From: a candidate division KSB3 bacterium
GTDB taxonomy: Bacteria > Moduliflexota > Moduliflexia > Moduliflexales > Moduliflexaceae
Reading direction: 5' to 3'
Assembly: GCA_002748425.1 (NCBI GenBank)
Contig: PDSJ01000024.1
Span: forward strand, 30,568 to 94,567
Length of the DNA stretch: 64,000 nucleotides
Below are positions 9,083 through 18,149 of this stretch, piece by piece (positions within the stretch are counted from its first letter, which is position 1; each line of letters starts with the position of its first letter). A program made the position numbers and the translations under genes. The notes under the pieces are model-generated. The model saw only the letters and a program-made list of their open reading frames with translations. It searched no databases and had not been told where the DNA came from.

Positions 9083-10267
9083 ATGAAAAACGTATTTCTT
9101 ATTGTGGCAGTAGCGGTAATGTTGTTTGCGCCCAACGCTGTGTTGGCCGCTGAAGCGGATTTTCACATCGGGATCTGTACCGGAACCGTGTCACAGGCCG
9201 AAGATGATCTGCGGGGAGCTGAAAAACTGATCGAAGAATATGGTGCCGTAGCTGATGGCGGCATGATCCAGCATATTACCTATCCTGATAACTTTATGCA
9301 GGAAATGGAAACAACGATCACGCAAATTGTGGGCCTTGCTGACGATCCGAAAATGAAAGCGATCATTGTGAGTCAGGCGATTCCCGGCGTTACTGAAGCG
9401 TTTAGACGAGTTCGGGAGAAAAACCCGGATATTCTTTTGCTGGCCGTCAATGCGCATGAAGATCCTCTCGTGATCTCCGAAGCAGCAGATTTGTCCACGA
9501 ATTTTGATTTCATTGCCAGAGGCTACCTGATTGTCCATACTGCAAAGGAATTGGGCTGCGATACCTTCGTGCACATTTCGTTCCCGCGTCACATGAGCTA
9601 CGAAACGCTGTCAAGACGGCGTGACATCATGGAAAAAGCTTGTAACGACCTCGGCTTGAAGTTCGTCTTCGAAACAGCTCCGGATCCTGTGAGTGACGTT
9701 GGTGTTGCAGGCGCACAGCAATATATCCTCGAAAAAGTGCCGGCATGGATTGAGAAATACGGCGAAAACAGCGCATTCTTCTGTACCAATGATGCACATA
9801 CCGAACCGCTATTGAAACAATTACTGGAGTATGGCGGCTACTTCATTGAAGCTGATCTCCCGTCGCCATTAATGGGCTATCCTGGCGCTCTGGGACTGGA
9901 TTTATCGGATGCTGCCGGCGACTTCCCGAAAATTCTGACAAAAGTTGAAGACTCAATTGAAGCCAAAGGTGGCTCTGGACGTTTTGGCACCTGGGCGTAT
10001 TCTTATGGATTCGTCTCCACCGCCGGTTTCGGCGAATTGGCAAAACGCGTCATCGAGGGTGACGCTGAGCTCACAAACTTCGATGATATCATGAGCGCAT
10101 TGAGCAAATATACCCCCGGTACGGCATGGAACGGTTCCTTTTATACGGACAGTAACACCGGAACGCAGATCGACAACTACGTGCTGGTCTATATGGATAC
10201 CTATATTATGGGAAAAGGATATATGGGTGTCACCGACCTTGAAGTTCCTGAAAAATATTTCAAGTAG
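9083..10267 (+). CDS. DUF3798 family ABC substrate-binding protein
   Basis: Exported ligand-binding protein of 394 aa. Residues 1-22 form a signal peptide (MKNVFLIVAVAVMLFAP then a VLA-A cleavage site). The mature part starts FHIGICTG and resembles the Type-1 periplasmic fold of BMP/PnrA-like binding proteins; I recognise it as the DUF3798 family. AGGAGG at 9068-9073 is nine bases from ATG 9083; the ATG at 9074 overlaps that site and is rejected. The gene is followed by a terminator-like hairpin and then the ATPase and two permeases, so it is the binding component of that importer. Ligand unknown; a nucleoside or small sugar is suggested by the transporter type. Confidence 0.85.
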   Translation: MKNVFLIVAVAVMLFAPNAVLAAEADFHIGICTGTVSQAEDDLRGAEKLIEEYGAVADGGMIQHITYPDNFMQEMETTITQIVGLADDPKMKAIIVSQAIPGVTEAFRRVREKNPDILLLAVNAHEDPLVISEAADLSTNFDFIARGYLIVHTAKELGCDTFVHISFPRHMSYETLSRRRDIMEKACNDLGLKFVFETAPDPVSDVGVAGAQQYILEKVPAWIEKYGENSAFFCTNDAHTEPLLKQLLEYGGYFIEADLPSPLMGYPGALGLDLSDAAGDFPKILTKVEDSIEAKGGSGRFGTWAYSYGFVSTAGFGELAKRVIEGDAELTNFDDIMSALSKYTPGTAWNGSFYTDSNTGTQIDNYVLVYMDTYIMGKGYMGVTDLEVPEKYFK

Positions 10268-10285
10268 GGACGACGTATCGCGCAC

Positions 10286-10324
10286 ACCGTTAAGGGAAGA
10301 GAACTTCCCTTTAACGGTTTTTTA
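10286..10324 (+). terminator. Terminator/attenuator after the binding-protein gene
   Basis: ACCGTTAAGGGAA and TTCCCTTTAACGGT form a 13-14 bp stem with one bulge, followed by TTTTTT. It sits between the binding-protein gene and its ATPase gene. Partial read-through here would give the usual excess of binding protein over membrane components. Confidence 0.8.
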
Positions 10325-10422
10325 AGCTTTGTTGCATAGAGGATGACTGTATCAGCACAAGCGAAGCGGATGCTTGCAGTCCCCTTGTGACAAAGCTTTT
10401 TTCTTGAAAAGGAAATGATTAC

Positions 10423-12048
10423 ATGAAACGTACTGAAACATTTCTAGAAGTGCGAGGAGTTTCTAAAGAATTTTTCGGGAATATGGTCTTAAAGGATGTC
10501 AATTTTTCAATGAACCGAGGCGAGATTCTGGGACTTGTCGGAGAAAATGGTGCTGGGAAATCAACCCTGATGAAAATTCTCTTCGGAATGTCAGTCATTC
10601 ATCAGACCGGAGGATTTGAAGGCGAAATTCTTCTGGACGGCAATAACGTTTTTTTTGATAACCCATTAGCGGCTCTTGACGCTGGAATCGGCATGGTTCA
10701 TCAAGAGTTCTCACTCATCCCCGGCTTTACAACCACGGAAAATATTGTCTTAAACACAGAATCATTACAATATAATATCCTCGTTGAACTGTTTGGCGAT
10801 AGCATCAAGAGTCTGGACGACGCCCGTAATGCCAAACGGGCCGATGCTGCCATCAACAAACTTGGGGTAGACCTGGACCGAAAGATGCTGGTATCCGAGA
10901 TGCCGGTCGGGCACAAACAATTTACAGAGATTGCCCGCGAGTTGGATCGTGAAAATATCGAACTGATCGTTCTGGATGAACCCACGGCAGTGCTGACTGA
11001 ATCAGAAGCCGCCATTCTTCTCGAATCGGTCAAGACGCTTTCAGAAGAAGGCATTTCCATTATCCTGATTTCCCATCGACTCCAGGAAATTATTGATGTT
11101 GCCGATAAAATCCTGGTTTTGCGGGATGGCATTATTGTCCAGGATGTCCCGGCTGCTGACACGAGCATCGATCAGATTGCAAAATGGATGGTCGGGCGTG
11201 AAATCAAGGGCTCTGTTCAGGAGAAAAACAACACGGAAGATCGTGAAAAAGATCTGGGAGAGCCGATTTTGCAACTCGATCATCTCTGGGTTGATATGCC
11301 CGGAGAAACCGTCCGAGATGTCTGCCTTGAAGTGCGGCGCGGCGAGATTTTCGGCATTGGCGGCCTGGCTGGACAAGGGAAGCTCGGCATTCCCAATGGA
11401 ATCATGGGGCTTCAGGTGGCCGGCGGCAAGGTCACGTTTAAGGGGCAGCCTGTTACACTGAACGATCCACAGGAATCGTTGAATATCGGCATGGCCTTTG
11501 TCTCTGAAGACCGACGCGGTATCGGCCTGCTTCTGGAAGAGCCTCTGGATTGGAATATCGTCTTCACGGCGATGCAAAATCAGGGTAAATATCTGAAATC
11601 GTATCTAGGCGGACTGATTCAATGGCGCGACGACAAGGCCATGCAAACAGCTGCCAGAGAATATATTCGTGCCCTGGAAATCCGTTGTACCAGTGAAAAA
11701 CAATTAGCTCAGGAGCTTTCAGGAGGAAATCAGCAGAAAATTTGTCTGGCGAAAGCCTTTGCCGTGAACCCAGAGTTATTATTTGTTTCCGAACCGACAC
11801 GCGGGATTGATATTGGCGCGAAAAAGATCGTCCTGGATACACTGCGGAAATACAATCGGGAGAATGGCACAACAATTGTCATGATTTCTTCGGAGCTTGA
11901 AGAAATGCGCTCGATCTGCGACCGCATTGCCATTCTCGACGAAGGGACCATTTCAGGCATCCTTCCAGCATCAGCCGAGTCCACTGACTTCGGCCTATTC
12001 ATGGTTGGAAGGGGCAAGACATCTCAACAGCAGGAGGCCACGGCATGA
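10423..12048 (+). CDS. ABC transporter ATP-binding protein with two nucleotide-binding domains
   Basis: Cytoplasmic energising subunit, 541 aa, organised like RbsA/MglA. The first domain (about 5-245) has Walker A GENGAGKST and Walker B LIVLDEPTAVL. The second (about 275-525) has a degenerate Walker A (GLAGQGKLG) but an intact signature LSGGNQQK and a Walker B-like LLFVSEPTRG. Loss of the second P-loop is common in this sugar/nucleoside class. AAGGAAA precedes the ATG. The stop overlaps the next start (ATGA), so it is translationally coupled to the first permease. Confidence 0.93.
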   Translation: MKRTETFLEVRGVSKEFFGNMVLKDVNFSMNRGEILGLVGENGAGKSTLMKILFGMSVIHQTGGFEGEILLDGNNVFFDNPLAALDAGIGMVHQEFSLIPGFTTTENIVLNTESLQYNILVELFGDSIKSLDDARNAKRADAAINKLGVDLDRKMLVSEMPVGHKQFTEIARELDRENIELIVLDEPTAVLTESEAAILLESVKTLSEEGISIILISHRLQEIIDVADKILVLRDGIIVQDVPAADTSIDQIAKWMVGREIKGSVQEKNNTEDREKDLGEPILQLDHLWVDMPGETVRDVCLEVRRGEIFGIGGLAGQGKLGIPNGIMGLQVAGGKVTFKGQPVTLNDPQESLNIGMAFVSEDRRGIGLLLEEPLDWNIVFTAMQNQGKYLKSYLGGLIQWRDDKAMQTAAREYIRALEIRCTSEKQLAQELSGGNQQKICLAKAFAVNPELLFVSEPTRGIDIGAKKIVLDTLRKYNRENGTTIVMISSELEEMRSICDRIAILDEGTISGILPASAESTDFGLFMVGRGKTSQQQEATA

Positions 12049-13100
12049 AGAATATACGAACATACGTTGAAAACGTGGGCTTACCCCGCATTATTATCGT
12101 TCTTTTGCTCCTGACGCTTTTTACACTTGCCCCTGCTGCCAAAGTTCGCATTGACACGTCGCTCAGTGATATTATCAAGCGTTTCAGCATGAACTCCACG
12201 CTGGCGCTCGCGATGGTGCCTATGGTGCAATCCGGCTGCGGTCTGAATTTCGGCTTACCCCTGGGTATTGTGGCTGGACTCTTAGGGTCGACGATTGTCA
12301 TGAACTTCGAATTGACTGGTTTTCTCGGCTTCGGCTGTGCCATGATCCTGACGATCCTCTTTGGCATGGTGCTGGGAGGCGGCTATGGGGCGCTGCTGAA
12401 TCGGGTGAAAGGCTCGGAGATGACCATCGCGCTCTATGTCGGATTTTCGTCTGTTGCCTTTATGAGTCTGTGGTGGCTGTTGCTGCCCTATAAAAACCCG
12501 GTAATGATCTGGGGCTATGGCGGGGAAGGGCTCCGCACAACCATCACGACCGAAGGGTACTGGCTCAATATTTTAGACAACCTCTGGGCGATCAAACTCG
12601 GCGAGCATTTCACCTTCCCTACAGGCAGCCTTCTGTTTATTGCCTTCTTATGCTTTCTGGTCTGGGCATTTTTTCATACAAAGACCGGCACAGCTGTCAC
12701 GGCAGTTGGCTCGAATCCCGAATTTGCCAGAGCGTCGGGCATTAATATCGATACGATGCGCTTAAAGTCTGTTATGATGTCAACCGTCTTAGGCGGCATC
12801 GGGATCCTTTTGTATCAACAATCGTATGGATTTATTCAACTGTACATGGGACCGTTATATATGTCATTTCCGGCTGTTGCCGCTGTCCTGATCGGAGGAG
12901 CATCGATTCATAAAGCCACGATCCTCAATGTGGTGGTCGGAACGTTGCTGTACCAGGGTATTGTGGCCATGACGCCGTCGGTGATTAACAGTTTAATCCA
13001 ATCCGATATTTCCGACGTCATTCGCATCATCTCGACTCACGGCATCATCCTGTATGCCTTGACCATGACAATTGCAACAAAGAAGAAGGGGAAAAAATGA
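12045..13100 (+). CDS. ABC transporter permease (sugar/nucleoside type), first
   Basis: Inner-membrane permease of 351 aa with about 8-10 hydrophobic segments, of the BPD_transp_2 (RbsC/YufP-like) type. The glycine-rich region around TAVGSNPEFARASGIN, ahead of the last helices, is the family's conserved loop that contacts the ATPase. Start and stop overlap both neighbours by ATGA. It is expected to form a heterodimeric channel with the next gene product. Confidence 0.9.
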   Translation: MKNIRTYVENVGLPRIIIVLLLLTLFTLAPAAKVRIDTSLSDIIKRFSMNSTLALAMVPMVQSGCGLNFGLPLGIVAGLLGSTIVMNFELTGFLGFGCAMILTILFGMVLGGGYGALLNRVKGSEMTIALYVGFSSVAFMSLWWLLLPYKNPVMIWGYGGEGLRTTITTEGYWLNILDNLWAIKLGEHFTFPTGSLLFIAFLCFLVWAFFHTKTGTAVTAVGSNPEFARASGINIDTMRLKSVMMSTVLGGIGILLYQQSYGFIQLYMGPLYMSFPAVAAVLIGGASIHKATILNVVVGTLLYQGIVAMTPSVINSLIQSDISDVIRIISTHGIILYALTMTIATKKKGKK

Positions 13101-14266
13101 GCAGAAAATCGTTCGAGAACATTTTGACCAAAGGCTCTCTCTCTCGTTTCCTGACCAATAATGCCGTGCCGGCCCTATTCTTGTGCGTGAGTATTATTGC
13201 CATTCCGTTGTCCGGGTTTTCAGCTCAATACCTGGCTCAGGAAATGATGACCCGGCTTGCCCGGAATTCCTTTCTCGTCCTCTCACTACTCATCCCGATT
13301 ATCGCCGGCATGGGATTAAATTTTGCGATGGTGCTGGGCGCAATGGCCGGACAAATCGGTTTGATTTTTGTGACTGACTGGAACATTCTCGGCGTGCCGG
13401 GCATCTTTTTAGCGATGATTATTTCAACACCGTTAGCCGTTTTGAACGGATTCTTCTGTGGGAAAATTATGAATCGCGCCAGAGGTCGTGAGATGGTGAC
13501 GGGCTTAATTTTAGGTTTCTTTTCGCAGGCGATTTATTTTTTAGTTGTTCTTTACGGAATGGGCAGCATCATTCCGATGAAAAATCGGGCTCTCGTCCTG
13601 TCGCGCGGCTGGGGTATCCGTAACGCCGTCAGCCTGATCGGTGTTCGGGCGGCTTTGGATAACTGGCTGCCACTTTACATAAGCTGGAATGGTGAGGGCT
13701 TCCCTTTGCGCCTCAGCACGGTCAACGGCGATTTTAAAATCCCGGTGATGACCATTCTGATGATTGTCTTGCTCTGCGTCTTTATTGCCTGGTTTAAGAA
13801 GACAAAACTGGGGCAGGACATGCGCGCCATCGGGCAGGATATTCATGTCGCCGAAGCAGCCGGAATCAACGTCACCAAAACCCGCCTGATCGCTATTATC
13901 CTTTCCACCCTCATGGCCTGTTACGGACAAATTGTGTGGCTCCAGAACATGGGAACGATCAATACCTACAACAGCCACGAGCAGGCCGGGCTGTTCTCAG
14001 CGGCAGCGTTACTGGTCGGCGGCGCAACCGTTGCGCGGGCCAATATTTTTAACGTTTTCCTGGGAGTGGTGCTTTTCCATCTGATGTTTGTTGTCTCGCC
14101 GAAAGCCGGACAAAATCTGATCGGGTCAGCCCAATTGGGAGAATTTTTCAGAGTTTTTGTCTCGTATGGAGTGATCGCCCTGTCACTGGTGATCTATGCC
14201 TGGGCACGTTTAAAAGAAAAAGAACGACAACGCATGGACCTGCAAGGAGCAAAAAGCGAACCCTAG
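13097..14266 (+). CDS. ABC transporter permease (sugar/nucleoside type), second
   Basis: Second BPD_transp_2-type permease, 389 aa, with multiple membrane segments and the conserved coupling loop DMRAIGQDIHVAEAAGIN. It starts within the stop codon of the first permease. Together with the DUF3798 binding protein and the two-domain ATPase it completes one importer. The C-terminus is a short charged tail (KEKERQ) in the cytoplasm. Confidence 0.9.
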   Translation: MSRKSFENILTKGSLSRFLTNNAVPALFLCVSIIAIPLSGFSAQYLAQEMMTRLARNSFLVLSLLIPIIAGMGLNFAMVLGAMAGQIGLIFVTDWNILGVPGIFLAMIISTPLAVLNGFFCGKIMNRARGREMVTGLILGFFSQAIYFLVVLYGMGSIIPMKNRALVLSRGWGIRNAVSLIGVRAALDNWLPLYISWNGEGFPLRLSTVNGDFKIPVMTILMIVLLCVFIAWFKKTKLGQDMRAIGQDIHVAEAAGINVTKTRLIAIILSTLMACYGQIVWLQNMGTINTYNSHEQAGLFSAAALLVGGATVARANIFNVFLGVVLFHLMFVVSPKAGQNLIGSAQLGEFFRVFVSYGVIALSLVIYAWARLKEKERQRMDLQGAKSEP

Positions 14267-14344
14267 TAGCGCATGTGCTATGTACGCAGATCTTTGAGTT
14301 GTGAACGCTCGCTCACAGATCTGCCGTCATAGTATGAATAAATT

Positions 14345-14749
14345 GTGAAGAAACAAACACGATATCGAGTAACAGCAATTGTAGTGGTCTGTGTGATCGC
14401 TTGCGGTCTGTATTGGCTCGGAAAGGGGCACACGATTTTACTTGAGAATAAAGATGTCACCATTAATGGTACAGCCTACGCAGCCGTAGATCACATTCTC
14501 CAGGTGTCGGTAGACGGCAAAAAAGCGATTCGCGTGAAATCCGGAAGCCGTAAAAAATTAAAAGGCAACGTCAGTGGTCCGTGGCACTCAATTAAAGTTG
14601 AGTCACTGGATGACAATAAACAGGTGGTGAAGACGGTCGAGAAAAAATTTTCGACCAGCCTGGACGATATGTTTCTCCTCAGTCTTCCGGCGTTGCTGGC
14701 TGATGACGATAACTGGGCGCAAGTGTTTACAATGCCTGCCAAAAAATGA
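14345..14749 (+). CDS. Small single-pass membrane protein, DUF6672-like
   Basis: 134-aa protein with one N-terminal membrane segment (about residues 9-26) and an extracytoplasmic part of mixed beta character (KDVTINGTAYAAVD). It resembles the DUF6672-type proteins that accompany DUF3798 ABC operons, but that match is from memory and moderate. The best start is GTG at 14345; no strong ribosome binding site is visible. It lies 78 bases downstream of the second permease on the same strand. A transporter accessory role is inferred from position only. Confidence 0.65.
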   Translation: MKKQTRYRVTAIVVVCVIACGLYWLGKGHTILLENKDVTINGTAYAAVDHILQVSVDGKKAIRVKSGSRKKLKGNVSGPWHSIKVESLDDNKQVVKTVEKKFSTSLDDMFLLSLPALLADDDNWAQVFTMPAKK

Positions 14750-14863
14750 TTCGAACATAGTCTTCTCCGATTTTGGAAAACTGAGGGGAAGAGCTGTGTT
14801 ATGGATAACAAATATGATACTGTCATAACAGTAGTAGTAGAAACCCTGGACACGAGGTTGCTC

Positions 14864-16405
14864 ATGGCAAAAAATAAGTTATTATTAATGATTATGGATG
14901 GGGTCGGCTTGCGGGACTCATCAGAATATAATGCTCTTGAAAACGCTGAGACCCCCAATTTAGACAGCTATTTCAAGACTTGTCCAATGACGAAACTCAC
15001 TTGCCATGGACGTGCTGTCGGCCTGCCTGACGGCGTGATGGGCAACTCCGAAGTCGGACACTTGAATATTGGAGCGGGGCGGGTCGTGATGCAGGACCTG
15101 GTGAGAATCGACTCAGCGCTTGAAAACGGCAGTTTTGAAGCCATCCCGGAATACCAAGACCTCGTGAAAGATGTCAAAGAGCATGGAAGATCGTTACACC
15201 TGATTGGCTTGCTCTCAGATGCCGGTGTGCACTCTGACATGAATCATTTGAAAAAAGTCCTCATGCTCTTAAAAAAAGACGGTGTTTCACAAGTCTATGT
15301 CCATGCCATCACCGATGGTCGTGATACGCCGCCGAATAGCGGCCTGGGCTATCTACGCGATATTATGGAATTTATGAAGGCTGAAGGCGTCGGTAAGCTA
15401 GCCACGATTATCGGACGGTATTACTGTATGGATCGCGATAATCGCTGGGAACGCATTGAAATTGCTTATGACGCCCTGACGTCTGGGGTGGGCCTGCATA
15501 CAAAAGAACCGCAGACGGCTGTCAAAGAGATGTATGCCGATCATGTGACGGATGAATTTTTGAAACCAATCGTTGTTGATTATGATGACGGCAGCCACAT
15601 TTTTAGAGACGGCGATGCCGTATTGGCGATGAACTTCAGAGCCGATCGGATGCGGGAAATCGCGATTGCCCTGAACGACAAGGATTTCGATGGGTTTGAA
15701 CGGAAAACGGTTCTGACGCTCCACTACAGCACCATGAAAAAATATCGCGCTGATTTCCCTTATCCGGTTCTCTTCAAAGAGCAGCGTATGGATGCAATCG
15801 TCGGAGAGCTGATCTCCAGACATGCTTTGACACAATTACGGATCGCTGAAACGGAAAAATATGCCCACGTAACCTACTTTTTCAACGGCGGTGAAGAACA
15901 GCAGTTCGAGGGAGAAGAACGCATCCTGGTTCCCTCACCAAAAGTCGCGACCTACGATCTGCAGCCGGAGATGAGTGCGCCGGAAGTCACGGAGAAATTG
16001 CTGGAAGCGATCGAGAACGATCTCTATGATGTGATCGTTCTCAACTTCGCAAATGGTGATATGGTTGGGCATACCGGCGTGTATGAAGCGGCTGTTGCGG
16101 CTCTCGAATGTATCGATACGCTGATCGGCCGAATCGTCAATGCGTTCACACGCCAGGGCGGAACCGTCCTGATTACTGCCGATCACGGAAACTCGGAAGA
16201 AATGTGGGATGCCAAACACAATCAGCCGCATACACAGCATTCATTGAATCCGGTTCCTTTTGTTGTCATCACAGCGGACAAACGTTCTCTGACCTTACGT
16301 GAGGGAGGCAGCCTCTGTGACATCGCTCCGACAATGCTGGAGCTTCTGAATATTGCACAACCCAAAGACATGACAGGAACATCACTGATCGTCACAGAGC
16401 CTTGA
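14864..16405 (+). CDS. gpmI: 2,3-bisphosphoglycerate-independent phosphoglycerate mutase
   Basis: Glycolytic enzyme converting 3- to 2-phosphoglycerate, Mn-dependent, alkaline-phosphatase fold, cytoplasmic. The 513-aa length is standard. LLLMIMDGVGLR starts the phosphatase domain, MGNSEVGH contains the catalytic Ser, HAITDGRDTPP and RYYCMDRDNRWER lie in the transferase domain, and ITADHGNSE plus HTQHS provide C-terminal metal ligands. ATG 14864 is preferred because the protein then begins MAKNKLLL like the family; an in-frame ATG at 14801 adds 21 unusual residues. Confidence 0.96.
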   Translation: MAKNKLLLMIMDGVGLRDSSEYNALENAETPNLDSYFKTCPMTKLTCHGRAVGLPDGVMGNSEVGHLNIGAGRVVMQDLVRIDSALENGSFEAIPEYQDLVKDVKEHGRSLHLIGLLSDAGVHSDMNHLKKVLMLLKKDGVSQVYVHAITDGRDTPPNSGLGYLRDIMEFMKAEGVGKLATIIGRYYCMDRDNRWERIEIAYDALTSGVGLHTKEPQTAVKEMYADHVTDEFLKPIVVDYDDGSHIFRDGDAVLAMNFRADRMREIAIALNDKDFDGFERKTVLTLHYSTMKKYRADFPYPVLFKEQRMDAIVGELISRHALTQLRIAETEKYAHVTYFFNGGEEQQFEGEERILVPSPKVATYDLQPEMSAPEVTEKLLEAIENDLYDVIVLNFANGDMVGHTGVYEAAVAALECIDTLIGRIVNAFTRQGGTVLITADHGNSEEMWDAKHNQPHTQHSLNPVPFVVITADKRSLTLREGGSLCDIAPTMLELLNIAQPKDMTGTSLIVTEP

Positions 16406-16489
16406 GAAGCTAACCTGCAGTAAGATAATGGCTTGTATGTATGACACGCCAGGCTGTTAAAATATTTTACCATCGATCGTACTTTTTTG

Positions 16490-16518
16490 TTGACAAATCT
16501 TCACACCTGTCACATAGT
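16490..16518 (+). promoter_or_regulatory. Sigma-70-type promoter
   Basis: TTGACA at 16490-16495 and CATAGT at 16513-16518 with a 17-base spacer. It would start transcription near 16525, directly ahead of the structured RNA region and after the gpmI stop codon. Confidence 0.55.
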
Positions 16519-16542
16519 AATGACATTAAAGGGAAAATTGAT

Positions 16543-16623
16543 TGGAGGAAGAAAGCTTCGAGGGAACCAGGTGAGAGCATCTCACGATTAACAACAATAC
16601 CTCAACATCTTCCTCCATTTTTT
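16543..16623 (+). ncRNA. Candidate structured RNA (small RNA or leader), class unknown
   Basis: TGGAGGAAGA (16543-16552) pairs perfectly with TCTTCCTCCA (16608-16617), enclosing about 55 bases that include a GTGAG/CTCAC hairpin (16571-16585). Six Ts follow the closing strand (16618-16623). With the promoter at 16490 this could be a free RNA of about 100 nt ending at the T run, or the sensing part of a leader whose second terminator is at 16633. I could not match it to a known riboswitch, T-box or the 4.5S RNA core. Confidence 0.45.
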
Positions 16624-16632
16624 ATGCCTTCA

Positions 16633-16676
16633 GGCCGTTGTGCTTCGGGATCAAGCAGTGAGCAACGGTCTTTTTT
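16633..16676 (+). terminator. Terminator hairpin just before the SDR gene
   Basis: GGCCGTTG pairs with CAACGGTC, with an inner TGCTT/AAGCA stem, followed by TTTTTT. It ends 15 bases before the ATG of the reductase gene, which is unusual and suggests attenuation or two tandem terminators. Confidence 0.7.
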
Positions 16677-16691
16677 GTGCATATCACTTGT

Positions 16692-17600
16692 ATGCCTGCC
16701 TGCTCACAGATTTTGATCAGCGGCGGCAGCGGCTTTTTAGGATGGAATCTTGCCCGATATGCCGCCGAAGACCATAATGTGTTTCTGACCTATCATCAGC
16801 ACCAAGTGAATGTTGAAGGGTGCAAGGCTCCTTATTACTGCGATCTCCGCAACGAACAAGCCACCGAAAAGCTCATCAAAGATCTTCATCCTGATGTTAT
16901 TATCCACACGGCTGCTCTGGCCAACGCTGACGATTGCGAAGCACGACAGTCTGCAGCGTATGCAATTAACGTTGACGGAACGCTGAATTTAGTGAGACAG
17001 GCCGAAAAAATCGGAGCGCGCTTTGTATATATTTCGACCGATATGGTGTTTGACGGAGCCAACGGCAATTATCGGGAGGAGCACCGCCCAACGCCGCTTA
17101 ATTATTATGGAGAAACGAAACTCCTGGGAGAAAAGCTCGTTCGGGAGATCTCTTCCAACTATCTTATTCTGCGTACGGCGCTGATGTACGGACACGGCAA
17201 CGAGTTCAACGGTTGTTTCAGTGATTGGCTCTACAACGGACTCCATCGCCAGCAATCGATCTCGTTGTTTACGGATCAATATCGTACTCCGCTCTACGTT
17301 CAGGATACGGTCAAAGCCGTATTCGAGATGATCGACCAGCCGATCAAAAACGACCTCTTCCATCTAGGAGGAGCAGAACGCCTCTCTCGCTATGAATTCG
17401 GAAAAATTTTCTGCGAGATATGGGGCCTTAATGACCATAAGCTTCATCCGGTACAGATGGAAGAGGTCGACACCCTCGCCCGAAGAGGCTATGATTGTTC
17501 ACTGATATCAGCGAAAATTCAGCACATCCTCAGCTTTCAACTTTCAGATGTCAGAACCGGCTTACAGCAGATGAAAAACTGTTATGTGCGCAGAACGTGA
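16692..17600 (+). CDS. Extended SDR sugar-nucleotide reductase (RfbD/dTDP-4-dehydrorhamnose reductase-like)
   Basis: 302-aa NAD(P)-binding protein. The Rossmann motif ISGGSGFLG is at residues 9-17, the family motif STDMVFDG near 118 has the catalytic Thr/Ser region, and YYGETKLLGE near 142 gives the YxxxK active site. This layout matches RmlD-type 4-keto-sugar reductases and the related MAT2B-like proteins. The start is unclear: GTG 16677 lies at the end of a terminator T tract, ATG 16692 gives a normal N-terminus, and neither has a ribosome binding site. No other rml genes are present, so the sugar is unknown. The glycan cluster begins 2.4 kb downstream. Confidence 0.82.
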   Translation: MPACSQILISGGSGFLGWNLARYAAEDHNVFLTYHQHQVNVEGCKAPYYCDLRNEQATEKLIKDLHPDVIIHTAALANADDCEARQSAAYAINVDGTLNLVRQAEKIGARFVYISTDMVFDGANGNYREEHRPTPLNYYGETKLLGEKLVREISSNYLILRTALMYGHGNEFNGCFSDWLYNGLHRQQSISLFTDQYRTPLYVQDTVKAVFEMIDQPIKNDLFHLGGAERLSRYEFGKIFCEIWGLNDHKLHPVQMEEVDTLARRGYDCSLISAKIQHILSFQLSDVRTGLQQMKNCYVRRT

Positions 17601-17661
17601 TGTGGAGAGAGCTGTTGCTACGCTCTCGTCCTCCATCCTTTCCACGAACAAATATTCCACG

Positions 17662-18111
17662 TTACTGCGCAAGAGGCAGCCTCTGTCGACTCCAGCCGTT
17701 AATTCCCTGAGTCATATTATAGGTTTCGACAAAACCGAGTTTTTGCATAAGCTGCTGGGCTTTTGCACTGCGTTTGCCTGAACGGCAATAAATCAGATAA
17801 GCCTTTTGTGGGTCCAGTCCCTTCAGCTCGTTCTGAAAATCGGCAGAGTAAAAATCGAGATTCACAGCGTTCTCAATAAAGGCGTGCTTGAACTCAGTCG
17901 CCGTACGAACATCGAGAATGACGAAATCAGCATTTCCCTGCTGTTCCTGAATCAACGCATAGGCTTCCTGTGGGGACAAATGTGCTGGCCGGTGTGATCT
18001 CTTTACCCGTGCTGACGAAGCTCCAGAAAATTCTTGAGGCTTTTCTCTCCAGACAAACAGCACAAACAGCCCAACGACTGCGATAACAACAAGCAGAATA
18101 ACGATCGACAT
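17662..18111 (-). CDS. Membrane-anchored rhodanese-domain protein
   Basis: 149-aa protein with one N-terminal membrane helix (IVILLVVIAVVGLFVLFVW) and a single rhodanese domain at about residues 45-145. ILDVRTATEFKHAFIENAVN is the first conserved block, and YCRSGKRSA holds the active-site Cys in a CRSGKRS loop. Family function is sulfur transfer or binding; the partner is not evident. GAGAGGG lies just before ATG 18111. The upstream gene on the same strand encodes a secreted crystallin-fold protein 38 bases away, so the two may be co-transcribed. Confidence 0.88.
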   Translation of the reverse strand: MSIVILLVVIAVVGLFVLFVWREKPQEFSGASSARVKRSHRPAHLSPQEAYALIQEQQGNADFVILDVRTATEFKHAFIENAVNLDFYSADFQNELKGLDPQKAYLIYCRSGKRSAKAQQLMQKLGFVETYNMTQGINGWSRQRLPLAQ

Positions 18112-18149
18112 AATGCGCCCTCTCTTGAGACGACATTCCAGGGTCTTGG

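Noticed and set aside
14801..14863. N-terminal extension of gpmI from ATG 14801
   Set aside because: The added residues are not found in the family, whose members start close to the metal-binding LLLMIMDG segment.
16543..16623. Known riboswitch classes, T-box or 4.5S RNA
   Set aside because: The conserved core bases of the SAM, cobalamin, TPP, glycine, c-di-GMP and T-box classes, and the 4.5S tetraloop motif, are absent.
16441..16716. 91-codon frame through the structured RNA region
   Set aside because: It crosses a promoter, a 10-bp helix and a terminator and has no family resemblance.
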